From Mariniphaga sp964398855 (lineage in GTDB: Bacteria; Bacteroidota; Bacteroidia; Bacteroidales; Prolixibacteraceae), in contig CAYNOQ010000003.1 in the NCBI GenBank assembly GCA_964398855.1, forward strand, positions 1-64,000: DNA of 64,000 nt, given 5' to 3'. Under the pieces are notes generated by a model that was not told where the DNA came from, searched no databases, and saw only the letters and a list, made by a program, of their open reading frames with translations. The translations under genes and the position numbers were made by a program. This document shows, piece by piece, positions 41,901-50,176 of this stretch; positions within the stretch are counted from its first letter, which is position 1; every line of letters starts with the position of its first letter.

Positions 41901-42941
41901 CTATCCTTCCAGATGTTTCCATCCCTGCGCGAGCAGGGCAATCTTTGAGCCACCGGTGGTGTGCAGATTCACTCCTTCGCCGGCATCGGTTATTTCGCCG
42001 ATAATGCTGAAATCGGGGTCATTTTTGATTTTTTCAGCTTCTGCCGGAGAAAGAGTAAACAGCAGTTCGTAATCTTCACCGCCGTTTAGTGTGGCCACAA
42101 TTGGATTGATATTCAGCTCATCAGCCATTTTTTTCGTTTGAGAGTCCATAGGGATTTTCTCTTCAAACAGCCGGCAGCCGACTTTTGAATTTTTGCACAG
42201 ATGCATAATTTCAGACGAAAGTCCGTCTGAAATATCAATCATTGCAGTGGGTTTAATTTTTAGTTTTTCGAAAATTTTAATTACATCCGCACGCGCTTCC
42301 GGTTTCATCTGCCGCTGCAAAATATAGTCATAGCCGCTAAGCTGCGGCTGCATATCCCGATTAACTTTGAACACTTCGTTTTCCCGCTCCAGCAGTTGCA
42401 ACCCCATGTATGCCCCGCCCAAATCTCCTGAAACACAAAGTAAATCTCCCGGCTGAGCGCCGCTCCGGTAAACAACGCTGTCCCGGTTTGCTTCGCCTAA
42501 AACGCTGATGCTTAGTGTTAATCCTGTGAGTGAGCTGGTCGTATCGCCACCGGCTAAATCAACACCATAATTTTCACATGCCTGATAAATTCCCGAATAG
42601 AGCTCTTCAACGGCTTCCACTGAAAATTTATTCGACAGTGCCATGCTCACGGTTATCTGTTTTGGGGTGCCGTTCATGGCATAGATATCCGAAAGATTCA
42701 CAATGACGGATTTATAGCCCAAATATTTCAGCGGAAAATACATCAGGTTGAAATGGATTCCTTCGGTGAGCAAATCGGTGGACAGCAAAACACATTTGTT
42801 GCGGTAATCCAGCACGGCAGCGTCATCGCCTACTCCTTTCAGCGTGCTGCTGTTTTTAATTTCAAATTGATTTGTGAGGCGATCAATCAGTCCAAATTCG
42901 CCCAATTCCGATATGAGGGTTTGCTTTTTTTGATTTCCCAT
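41901..42941 (-). CDS. thiL: ThiL, thiamine-monophosphate kinase
   Basis: A 346-residue kinase that makes thiamine diphosphate from thiamine monophosphate. Typical blocks are GVGDDAAVLDYRNK (36-49, magnesium and ATP binding), LSTDLLTEGIHF, YKSVIVNLSDIYAMNGTP, GVDLAGGDTTSS and MIDISDGLSSEI. All are standard. No other thiamine gene is nearby, so it is a stand-alone unit, divergent from the Suf operon and sharing a compact promoter region with sufB. NifJ and SucA encoded later in the window both need its product as cofactor. Confidence 0.94.
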   Translation of the reverse strand: MGNQKKQTLISELGEFGLIDRLTNQFEIKNSSTLKGVGDDAAVLDYRNKCVLLSTDLLTEGIHFNLMYFPLKYLGYKSVIVNLSDIYAMNGTPKQITVSMALSNKFSVEAVEELYSGIYQACENYGVDLAGGDTTSSLTGLTLSISVLGEANRDSVVYRSGAQPGDLLCVSGDLGGAYMGLQLLERENEVFKVNRDMQPQLSGYDYILQRQMKPEARADVIKIFEKLKIKPTAMIDISDGLSSEIMHLCKNSKVGCRLFEEKIPMDSQTKKMADELNINPIVATLNGGEDYELLFTLSPAEAEKIKNDPDFSIIGEITDAGEGVNLHTTGGSKIALLAQGWKHLEG

Positions 42942-42985
42942 TGTTAATAAAAGAGTTGTGAGTGCGTTGTTATTTCAATTCCGCA

Positions 42986-43016
42986 CAAAAATATTCATAG
43001 TTTTATATCTTTGCAA
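42986..43016 (-). promoter_or_regulatory. Promoter for thiL, interleaved with the sufB promoter
   Basis: On the minus strand, TTG (43016-43014), a 20-nt spacer and TATTTTTG (42993-42986) fit the -33/-7 pattern. The plus-strand sufB -7 element at 43006-43013 lies inside this spacer, so the two promoters overlap. Confidence 0.6.
43006..43013 (+). promoter_or_regulatory. -7 element for the Suf operon
   Basis: TATCTTTG matches TAnnTTTG. Transcription should start near 43020. A tiny ORF (ATG TTT GTT AAA TAA from 43042) lies in the leader before the sufB ATG at 43088. Confidence 0.55.
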
Positions 43017-43087
43017 TTATATAAATAAACAGTTTGAAAAAATGTTTGTTAAATAATCCAGAACAGACAAAATATACGGAAAACAAA

Positions 43088-44533
43088 ATGATAGATCAGG
43101 ATAAGTTATTGGCGGAAGTAACGCAACGAGAATATAAATACGGTTTTTACACAGATATTGAAACCGATATTATTCCGCCCGGTTTAAACGAAGATGTGAT
43201 TCGCACGATTTGGGAGAAAAAAAATGAACCCGATTTTATGCTCGAATTCCGGTTGAAGGCTTTCAGAAAGTGGCTGACAATGAAAATGCCTAATTGGGCA
43301 TATCTGAATATTCCACCCATTGATTTTCAGGCTATAAGCTATTATGCAGCTCCGAAAAATAAACCCAAATACAACAGTATTGACGAGGTTGATCCGGAGC
43401 TGATTGAAACTTTCAACAAATTGGGAATTCCGCTTGAAGAGCAGAAGCGTCTGGCAGGAGTTGCCGTTGATGCGGTGATCGACAGCGTTTCTGTTAAAAC
43501 CACTTTTAAGGAAGTTCTTGCCGAGCAGGGAATCATCTTCTCATCTTTTAGCAGCGCTTTGCAGGAACATCCCGATTTGGTGCAGAAATACTTAGGGCAG
43601 GCAGTTCCTATGGGCGACAATTTTTTTGCAACCCTTAATTCGGCAGTATTCAGCGACGGCTCTTTTTGCTATATCCCCAAAGGGGTGAGGTGCCCGATGG
43701 AATTATCCACCTATTTCAGGATAAACTCCGCAAACACCGGTCAGTTTGAGCGCACGCTCATCATTGCTGATGACGACAGCTATGTAAGCTATCTGGAAGG
43801 GTGCACAGCGCCCATGCGTGATGAAAATCAACTCCATGCGGCAGTTGTCGAAATTATTGCAATGGACCGTGCAGAGGTTAAATATTCTACCGTACAGAAC
43901 TGGTATCCCGGCGACAAGGAAGGCAAAGGCGGTGTTTATAACTTTGTTACAAAAAGAGGAGTTTGCCGCGGTGTTTCATCAAAAATCAGCTGGACACAGG
44001 TGGAAACAGGCTCGGCAATCACATGGAAATATCCAAGTTGCCTGCTCATGGGAAACAATTCGGTAGGTGAATTTAATTCGGTTGCCGTAACCAATGGTTT
44101 TCAGCAAGCCGACACCGGCACGAAAATGATACACATCGGTAAAAACACAAAAAGCACGATTGTTTCAAAAGGTATTTCTGCCGGAAGAAGCAGCAACTCA
44201 TATCGCGGATTAGTGAAAATTTTACCCGGGGCAACCAACTCCCGCAATTTCTCGCAGTGCGACTCGCTGTTGCTGAATGACACCTGCGGTGCGCATACAT
44301 TCCCTTATATTGAGGTGGGGAATAAATCATCCGTTGTGGAGCACGAGGCAACCACTTCAAAAATTGGCGAAGACCAGATTTTCTATTGCAATCAGCGCGG
44401 AATTGATACCGAAAAGGCTATCAGTATGATTGTCAACGGTTACGCAAAAGAGGTGCTGAACAAATTGCCCATGGAATTTGCTGTGGAAGCTCAAAAGCTG
44501 CTGGAAATCAGTTTAGAAGGTAGTGTCGGATAA
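43088..44533 (+). CDS. sufB: SufB, Fe-S cluster scaffold subunit
   Basis: A 481-residue protein with the SufB/SufD beta-helix fold. I use ATG 43088 (MIDQDKLLAEV); the TTG at 43034 lies near the likely transcription start. Conserved stretches are YGFYTDIETD, GTPLE-like GIPLEEQKRLAGVAVDAV, SDGSFCYIPKGVRCPMELSTYFRIN and QCDSLLLNDTCGAHTFPYIEV. SufB with SufC and SufD forms the scaffold on which new iron-sulphur clusters are assembled before transfer to targets such as NifJ and QueG. It is the first gene of the operon. A 139-nt gap with two small hairpins separates it from sufC. Confidence 0.95.
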   Translation: MIDQDKLLAEVTQREYKYGFYTDIETDIIPPGLNEDVIRTIWEKKNEPDFMLEFRLKAFRKWLTMKMPNWAYLNIPPIDFQAISYYAAPKNKPKYNSIDEVDPELIETFNKLGIPLEEQKRLAGVAVDAVIDSVSVKTTFKEVLAEQGIIFSSFSSALQEHPDLVQKYLGQAVPMGDNFFATLNSAVFSDGSFCYIPKGVRCPMELSTYFRINSANTGQFERTLIIADDDSYVSYLEGCTAPMRDENQLHAAVVEIIAMDRAEVKYSTVQNWYPGDKEGKGGVYNFVTKRGVCRGVSSKISWTQVETGSAITWKYPSCLLMGNNSVGEFNSVAVTNGFQQADTGTKMIHIGKNTKSTIVSKGISAGRSSNSYRGLVKILPGATNSRNFSQCDSLLLNDTCGAHTFPYIEVGNKSSVVEHEATTSKIGEDQIFYCNQRGIDTEKAISMIVNGYAKEVLNKLPMEFAVEAQKLLEISLEGSVG

Positions 44534-44555
44534 GCATTGCCGCATCTTCCCGGTC

Positions 44556-44649
44556 TCCCCGCAAGGGGAATCTTAAATAGAGAAATTACAATGAATAACA
44601 ATAATATATTAACTACTAAAAAATGCTCTTTTCTCTCCTTTTGAAGGAG
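44556..44649. repeat. Two short hairpins between sufB and sufC
   Basis: TCCCC-gcaa-GGGGA (44556-44569) and CTCCTT-ttg-AAGGAG (44635-44649) are perfect inverted repeats in the 139-nt gap. They look like small dispersed intergenic palindromes; either could stabilise or terminate part of the operon message. The second is followed by purine-rich sequence, not a T tract. Confidence 0.5.
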
Positions 44650-44672
44650 TTGGAGGGAGCTGTTTTACTATT

Positions 44673-45425
44673 ATGCTGTCAATTAAAGATTTATATGTAT
44701 CCGTTGAGGGAATGGAAATTCTCAAGGGAATCAACCTGGAAGTTAAAGCCGGTGAAATTCATGCTATTATGGGACCCAACGGTTCCGGGAAAAGTACTTT
44801 GGCAAATGTGCTTGCAGGCAAGGAGGAGTATGAGGTAACTCATGGTTCAGTAACCTATAAGGGCGAAGACCTTTTAGAAATGGCGCCTGAAAACAGGGCA
44901 AAAGAGGGATTTTTTATGAGCTTTCAGTATCCGGTTGAAATTCCCGGTGTGCCGATGGTGAATTTTCTGAAAACTGCCGTTAATGAGCACCGTAAATACC
45001 GTGGTGAAGAAGAGCTGAACGCCGGACAGTTTTTGAAATTCATGCGTGAAAAAATGGAACTGGTGGATTTGCATGCACAGCTCACCAACCGCTCGGTGAA
45101 CGAGGGGTTTTCCGGAGGGGAAAAGAAGAAAAATGAAATTTTTCAAATGGCGCTGCTGGAACCCAAGCTGGCTATTTTGGATGAAACCGATTCCGGATTA
45201 GATATCGATGCATTAAAAACAGTGGCTCACGGCGTAAATGCACTGCGCACGCCCGAAAATGCAACCATCATTGTTACGCACTATCAGCGTCTGCTTGAGC
45301 ATATTGTACCCGATTATGTTCACGTGCTGCATCAGGGAAAAATTGTGAAAACAGCCGGTAAGGAGCTGGCATTGCAGCTCGAAGAAAAAGGATACGACTG
45401 GTTAAAACAAGAAAACGGAGATTAA
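44673..45425 (+). CDS. sufC: SufC, Fe-S assembly ATPase
   Basis: A 250-residue ABC-type ATPase working in the cytoplasm with SufB and SufD. Walker A is MGPNGSGKST (33-42), the Q-loop FMSFQYPVEIPG, the ABC signature NEGFSGGEKKKNE (near 142), Walker B LAILDETDSGLDID and the switch histidine in IIVTHYQRL. The SGGEKKKNE form is the typical SufC signature. It is followed directly by sufD, 1 nt after the stop. Confidence 0.96.
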   Translation: MLSIKDLYVSVEGMEILKGINLEVKAGEIHAIMGPNGSGKSTLANVLAGKEEYEVTHGSVTYKGEDLLEMAPENRAKEGFFMSFQYPVEIPGVPMVNFLKTAVNEHRKYRGEEELNAGQFLKFMREKMELVDLHAQLTNRSVNEGFSGGEKKKNEIFQMALLEPKLAILDETDSGLDIDALKTVAHGVNALRTPENATIIVTHYQRLLEHIVPDYVHVLHQGKIVKTAGKELALQLEEKGYDWLKQENGD

Positions 45426-45426
45426 A

Positions 45427-46788
45427 ATGAGTTTGATAACTGATAATGTTGATATTTCATTAAAATATGCCGCACATTACAATGATGTGAAGGAAAATAT
45501 GCTGCAAAATTCGCCGGGTGTGCTGAACGCTCCGCGATTTAAGGCATTTCAGGATTTTGTGGAGCAGGGAATTCCAACGCGCAAAAATGAGAATTATAAA
45601 TATACCAACCTGCAGCCACAGTTCATGTCCGATTTTCAGTTTGTTCACCGGCGTGAATCGGTTGAAATCAATCTGAATGATGTTTTGCGCTGCGATGTGC
45701 CGAATCTGGATACCCATCTCGCATTTGTTTTTAACGGATGGTATTATGATAATAACCAACGTATTGGGGAATTGCCTGAAGGGGTGATTTTTGACAGTCT
45801 GGAAAGAATTGCACGCGAAAAACCGGAGTTGCTGAAAAAATATGCCACTTTGGCTGATAGCGCGGCAGATCCGCTGGTAGCTTTAAATACAGCCTACGCA
45901 AAGGACGGATATTTTCTGTATGTGCCGAAAAATACGGTCATTGAAAAACCTTTGCAACTGGTCAATTTTCTCAGGGCAGACAGGGATACCTTTGTAACGC
46001 AGCGGAACTTTATTTTGGTTGAAGGGGGTGCTCAGGTAAAAATCATTTCGTGTGAACATACACTTAATCTGAATGCATATTTGTGCAATACCGTAACAGA
46101 AATTTACGTGGGGGCAAATGCAAATTTTGAGTATTACACCCTTCAAAATCAAAATAATAAGACCGCCAGCATGAATTCGGTATTTGTGCATCAGGCACGG
46201 GACTCTAAAGCCAGCACTTTCTTCGCTTCGCTTCATGGCGGATTGATCCGAAATAACCTGAAGTTTGTTCTTGACGGTGAAAATGCAGAAGGCAACATGT
46301 TCGGAGTGGCTTTTATTGACCAGAAACAACATGTGGACAACTTCACGCAGGTGGTTCATGAAAAACCGAACTGCCAGAGCAATCAGATTTATAAGAATGT
46401 TTTGAATCATCATTCAACCGGTGCATTTACCGGGCAGATTACCGTTAAACCGGATGCCCAGAAAACCAACGCATTTCAGCGGAATAACAACCTGCTGCTG
46501 ACCGACCATGCCACCATGCAGACCAAGCCGCAGCTGATTATTGATGCTGATGATGTGAAATGCAGCCATGGTGCGACAATCGGGCAGATTGACGAGGAGG
46601 CGCTGTTCTATCTCCGTACGCGCGGAATTGATGAGGATCGGGCAAGACTGATGATGATGAATGCCTTTGCCCATGAGGTTGTTGAGCAGATTACCGTAGT
46701 TCCGTTCCGGGATCGTATTGATATATTGGTTGACAAGGCGCTGAAAGGCGAAGTGGCGCGGTGCCACGAAAACGGCTACAACTGTTAG
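45427..46788 (+). CDS. sufD: SufD, Fe-S cluster assembly protein
   Basis: A 453-residue SufB/SufD-family protein. The N-terminus contains the SufD-type phrase FVEQGIPTRKNENYKYTNL (near 48). The C-terminal beta-helix shows SNQIYKNVLNHHSTGAFTGQITVKPDAQKTNAFQ..NLLLTDHATMQTKPQLIIDADDVKCSHGATIGQID, with the conserved Cys/His. Its partner in the complex is SufB with two SufC. Its start lies 1 nt after the sufC stop, so translation is coupled. The 239-nt gap after it holds a probable promoter for sufS and no other gene. Confidence 0.94.
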   Translation: MSLITDNVDISLKYAAHYNDVKENMLQNSPGVLNAPRFKAFQDFVEQGIPTRKNENYKYTNLQPQFMSDFQFVHRRESVEINLNDVLRCDVPNLDTHLAFVFNGWYYDNNQRIGELPEGVIFDSLERIAREKPELLKKYATLADSAADPLVALNTAYAKDGYFLYVPKNTVIEKPLQLVNFLRADRDTFVTQRNFILVEGGAQVKIISCEHTLNLNAYLCNTVTEIYVGANANFEYYTLQNQNNKTASMNSVFVHQARDSKASTFFASLHGGLIRNNLKFVLDGENAEGNMFGVAFIDQKQHVDNFTQVVHEKPNCQSNQIYKNVLNHHSTGAFTGQITVKPDAQKTNAFQRNNNLLLTDHATMQTKPQLIIDADDVKCSHGATIGQIDEEALFYLRTRGIDEDRARLMMMNAFAHEVVEQITVVPFRDRIDILVDKALKGEVARCHENGYNC

Positions 46789-46978
46789 CGCTGTTTTTTA
46801 CCGGTTTCTGTTTTCGGACAATCAGAATATTTACGGCAGATTTAATAATTTTCTCCGCTTATACCGGGTTGAAATATAAATCAAACTGAAAATTAATGGT
46901 TTTATTCCGCTATTGAATGAAAACGGGGAAGGGAAGTGCAACGCAGTTTGGTCTGATTGGAAAGCATAGCCGGCATTG

Positions 46979-47007
46979 TTGATTTTAAATTGGTTTTTTT
47001 ACCTTTA
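46979..47007 (+). promoter_or_regulatory. Possible promoter before sufS
   Basis: TTG (46979-46981), an 18-nt spacer and TACCTTTA (47000-47007; one mismatch to TAnnTTTG) lie 20 nt before the sufS ATG. The 239-nt space after sufD makes a separate promoter reasonable. Confidence 0.4.
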
Positions 47008-47027
47008 TAGCCCTAAAATAAAGTTAT

Positions 47028-48248
47028 ATGGCTTACGATACGGACACCATCCGAAAATTTTTCCCCATACTTAAACAGGAGGTTTACGGTAAACCGTTAA
47101 TTTATTTTGATAATGCCGCCACAACCCAGAAACCTATTCAGGTTTTGAAGTCGTTGGAGCGGGCGCACAATGAATTTTACGGAAATATACACCGTGCAGT
47201 TCATTACATGGCGGGCAGAGCTACCGAGGAATATGAAAAAGTGCGCGAATTGGTCAGGCTTTTTATCAATGCCGAAAGCAGTGATGAAATTATTTTCACC
47301 AAAGGAGCTACCGAAAGCGCCAATTTGGTTGCATCAACTTTTGGCGAACATTTTCTGACTCCCGGAAGTGAAATCATCGTTTCGGAAATGGAACATCACT
47401 CCAATATAGTTCCGTGGCAAATCAATGCGCTGCGCAAGGGAGCTACCATTGTTAAACTCCCAATTTCTGAATCGGGAGAATTGCAAACCGGTGCACTTCA
47501 GGATATTATAACACACAAAACCAAGCTGATAGCAGTAGCACACGTCTCCAATGTTTTGGGAACGGTGAATCCAATTTTTCAAATTGTTGAAACGGCACAC
47601 AAGCACAATGTTCCGGTTTTCGTAGATGGCGCTCAGGCTGTGCAGCATCTTCCGGTGGATGTACAGGCGTTTGACGTCGATTTTTACGCTTTTTCCGCAC
47701 ACAAAATGTACGGACCAAACGGCGTTGGTGTGCTGTATGGCAAAAGAAAATGGTTAGAACAGCTGCCGCCGTATCAGGGTGGGGGAGAGATGATTTCGGA
47801 AGTTTCGTTTGAGAAGACCACTTTTAGTGAAATTCCCTATAAATTTGAAGCTGGCACGCCCAACATTGCCGGTGTGATAGCTTTTGGCGAAGCAATAAAA
47901 CTGCTACAGGAAATCGGGCTTGACAATATTGTGGAAAGGGAACAGGAGCTGCTGGCGTATGCCACTAAACAGCTGAAAGCAATTGAAGGCGTGCGGATTT
48001 ACGGCGAAGCTGCCCATAAATCGGGTGTTATCTCTTTCAATATTACAGGAATTCATCCCTTCGATTTGGGAACAATGCTCGATAAAATGGGAGTTGCCGT
48101 GCGCACAGGCAGTCTTTGTGCCGATCCGCTGATGGATTTTTTCAACATAACCGGAACTGTGCGCATTTCCTTTGGAATTTATAACACAAAAGATGAAGTT
48201 GACCGGTTTATTTCCGCTTTGAAAAGAGCCGCACAAATGCTGAGCTGA
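47028..48248 (+). CDS. sufS: SufS, cysteine desulfurase
   Basis: A 406-residue PLP enzyme that takes sulphur from cysteine and passes it to SufE. FDNAATTQKPIQVL (near 26), TKGATESANLVA, MEHHSNIVPWQ and SAHKMYGPNGVGVLYG with the PLP lysine (Lys226) are typical group II desulfurase motifs. The persulfide cysteine (Cys364) sits in VRTGSLCADPLM. In most SufS proteins this reads RTGHHCAxPLM, so two residues before the cysteine differ; the active cysteine itself is kept. SufE is encoded two genes downstream. The stop codon lies 1 nt before the next start. Confidence 0.94.
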   Translation: MAYDTDTIRKFFPILKQEVYGKPLIYFDNAATTQKPIQVLKSLERAHNEFYGNIHRAVHYMAGRATEEYEKVRELVRLFINAESSDEIIFTKGATESANLVASTFGEHFLTPGSEIIVSEMEHHSNIVPWQINALRKGATIVKLPISESGELQTGALQDIITHKTKLIAVAHVSNVLGTVNPIFQIVETAHKHNVPVFVDGAQAVQHLPVDVQAFDVDFYAFSAHKMYGPNGVGVLYGKRKWLEQLPPYQGGGEMISEVSFEKTTFSEIPYKFEAGTPNIAGVIAFGEAIKLLQEIGLDNIVEREQELLAYATKQLKAIEGVRIYGEAAHKSGVISFNITGIHPFDLGTMLDKMGVAVRTGSLCADPLMDFFNITGTVRISFGIYNTKDEVDRFISALKRAAQMLS

Positions 48249-48249
48249 C

Positions 48250-49224
48250 ATGAAAAAGTTTTTCGGCGACTGGTTTATAACCGGATTGTTTCTGATGATT
48301 CTTGCGGCATGGCTCATGCCGGGAGTGGGCATGGATTTAAAATATGTTGACCTGAACCTGGTTATTGATGTGGGGGTAATTCTGATTTTTTTCTTTTACG
48401 GACTGAAATTGGACTGGGTGAAGATGAAAGCCGGAATGAGAAACTGGAAGATGCACTTTGCCGTTCAGCTCACCACTTTTCTGCTTTTTCCCCTGCTGGT
48501 TCTCCCTTTTTATCCGTTACTGAAAAATACGAACCATGAAATTTTATGGTTGGGCATGTTCTTTTTGGCAGCGCTGCCTTCCACAGTCTCTTCGTCGGTG
48601 GTTATGGTCTCCATTGCCGGGGGAAATATTCCCGGCGCAATTTTCAATGCCAGTATCTCCGGAATTATCGGAATTGTGGTTACTCCGCTCTGGATGAGCC
48701 TTTTCCTTACCGGCAGTCAAGCCGGTTTTGATTTTTCTGATGTGATGCTGCAACTCATTCTGCATATCATTGTGCCTGTTGTGGCAGGACTTCTTCTGCA
48801 CCGCCATTTAGTGCGGTTCGTTAACCGCTATATTCTCAAAATTGCAGCTTTCGATAAAATTATTATTCTGCTGATTGTTTATGAATCTTTCAGCCGTTCG
48901 TTCATGTCGGGGATTTTTTCTGCGGTGAGCTGGAAGGCATTAATCGGATTATCGCTTGCGGTAGTTGCACTCTTTTATGTGGTTCTGAAAATAACCGGAA
49001 TGCTCTCCGGAAAATTAAAATTCTCTATAGCCGATGGGATTACATTGCAGTTTGCCGGAACCAAAAAATCATTAGTGCATGGCTCCGTATTCGGAAGTGT
49101 GCTGTTTGGCGGTATTACCGGCGCAGGAATTTTGCTTCTTCCGATAATGATTTATCACAGCTATCAGCTGTTTTATATCAGCATTGTTGCGCAGAAAATG
49201 GCAAATGAGGTTCTGCCGGATTAA
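48250..49224 (+). CDS. SBF-like bile acid:sodium symporter-family membrane protein
   Basis: A 324-residue inner-membrane protein with about ten helices. PDVGVILIFFFYGLKL-like VGVILIFFFYGLKLDW (near 38), FFLAALPSTVSSSVVMVSIAGGN (near 98) and FAGTKKSLVHGSVFG (near 258) match the SBF_like (YfeH) branch of the bile acid:sodium symporter superfamily. The cargo of this branch is not known to me. Its ATG begins 1 nt after the sufS stop, so it is translated with the desulfurase. A transport link to sulphur or cluster assembly is possible but unproven; an accidental insertion into the operon is the alternative. Confidence 0.85.
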   Translation: MKKFFGDWFITGLFLMILAAWLMPGVGMDLKYVDLNLVIDVGVILIFFFYGLKLDWVKMKAGMRNWKMHFAVQLTTFLLFPLLVLPFYPLLKNTNHEILWLGMFFLAALPSTVSSSVVMVSIAGGNIPGAIFNASISGIIGIVVTPLWMSLFLTGSQAGFDFSDVMLQLILHIIVPVVAGLLLHRHLVRFVNRYILKIAAFDKIIILLIVYESFSRSFMSGIFSAVSWKALIGLSLAVVALFYVVLKITGMLSGKLKFSIADGITLQFAGTKKSLVHGSVFGSVLFGGITGAGILLLPIMIYHSYQLFYISIVAQKMANEVLPD

Positions 49225-49392
49225 AAAACGATTCATTTTGAAAATAAATTGTTCCTCAGTTTGGAACAGTCAGGAGTTGTGTCTTACCAAAATGTTGCAG
49301 AACACTGTTTTCCCTGAAATTAGGTAAACAGAAATTTGTTGAGACTTAAAAATTTCCGAAATTTGCCTCTTTAAATTTCTTATTATTTGAAA

Positions 49393-49824
49393 ATGACCAT
49401 TGATGAAGTTCAGCAGGAGATAGTAGATGAGTTTTCTGTTTATGATGACTGGCTCGATAAATATGCCGGCTTAATAGAGTTGGGAAACGAGCTGAAGCCT
49501 CTTGATACAAAGGAGAAAAATGATCAGAATCTGATAAAAGGCTGTCAGTCGCGGGTGTGGTTGGTTGCTGAAAGGCAAAACGGTCTGATTCATTTCAGGG
49601 GAGAGAGTGATGCGGTTATTGTGAAAGGACTTGTAGCCCTGCTTTTGCGTGTGGTTTCAGGCAGAACTCCCCGTGAAATCATGGATAGTGAACTCTATTT
49701 TATTGATGAACTGGGTTTGAAGGAGCACCTTTCACCGACGCGTGCCAACGGACTGCTTGCCATGGTGAAACAAATAAGACTTTATGCTGTTGCTTTTGAC
49801 AGATTGGAAAAATTAGGAGGATAG
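49393..49824 (+). CDS. sufE: SufE, sulphur-acceptor protein
   Basis: A 143-residue protein starting at ATG 49393; the TTG at 49387 is less likely. The sulphur-accepting cysteine is Cys51 in IKGCQSRVWLVAE, the same residue number as in E. coli SufE. Further family marks are YDDWLDKYAGLIELG near 16 and a GLVALLLRVVSGRTP stretch. It receives sulphur from SufS and activates it. The DUF59 gene follows 5 nt downstream. The 168-nt space before it after the SBF gene is AT-rich with no clear promoter. Confidence 0.95.
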   Translation: MTIDEVQQEIVDEFSVYDDWLDKYAGLIELGNELKPLDTKEKNDQNLIKGCQSRVWLVAERQNGLIHFRGESDAVIVKGLVALLLRVVSGRTPREIMDSELYFIDELGLKEHLSPTRANGLLAMVKQIRLYAVAFDRLEKLGG

Positions 49825-49829
49825 ATATA

Positions 49830-50135
49830 ATGAATGCAAAAATTGACGAAATAATAGAAAACCTGAAGCAGGTTTACGACCCTGAAATTCCGGTAAATGT
49901 TTACGATTTGGGGCTGATTTATAATGTGGATGTGGATGAGAATAACAATGCGAACATTGTTATGACGCTCACTGCCCCGGGCTGCCCCGTGGTGGATATC
50001 ATTGTGGATGATGTAACACAGGCAGCGCGCATGGTTGAAGGAATTGAAGAGGTGAATGTCGATCTTACTTTTGACCCGCCATGGGATAAGTCGATGATGA
50101 GTGAGGAAGCCCGTCTGGAGCTTGGATTTTTTTAA
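49830..50135 (+). CDS. DUF59/MIP18-family Fe-S protein (SufT-like)
   Basis: A 101-residue small protein of the DUF59 (MIP18) family. DPEIPVNVYDLGLIYNVDV (17-35) and MTLTAPGCPVVDIIVDDV (about 48-65, with the conserved cysteine) define the family, and VDLTFDPPWDKSMMSEEAR closes it. Members assist maturation of iron-sulphur proteins, and SufT is the Suf-linked form. The position 5 nt after sufE supports a role in cluster delivery. I leave the symbol open because the family also includes PaaD-like proteins. Confidence 0.88.
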   Translation: MNAKIDEIIENLKQVYDPEIPVNVYDLGLIYNVDVDENNNANIVMTLTAPGCPVVDIIVDDVTQAARMVEGIEEVNVDLTFDPPWDKSMMSEEARLELGFF

Positions 50136-50176
50136 AAAACACTGAATATTTCTCAACAAGATGAGGTGCCGGAAAA

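Noticed and set aside
43042..43056. Leader peptide ORF (ATG TTT GTT AAA TAA) before sufB
   Set aside because: Four codons without a ribosome site or attenuator structure; chance occurrence is likely.
44541..44650. Rho-independent terminator between sufB and sufC
   Set aside because: The hairpin stems are 5-6 bp and neither is followed by a T tract.
46917..46982. Small 21-codon ORF in the sufD-sufS gap
   Set aside because: No ribosome site, no recognisable domain and biased composition is absent; not supported as a gene.
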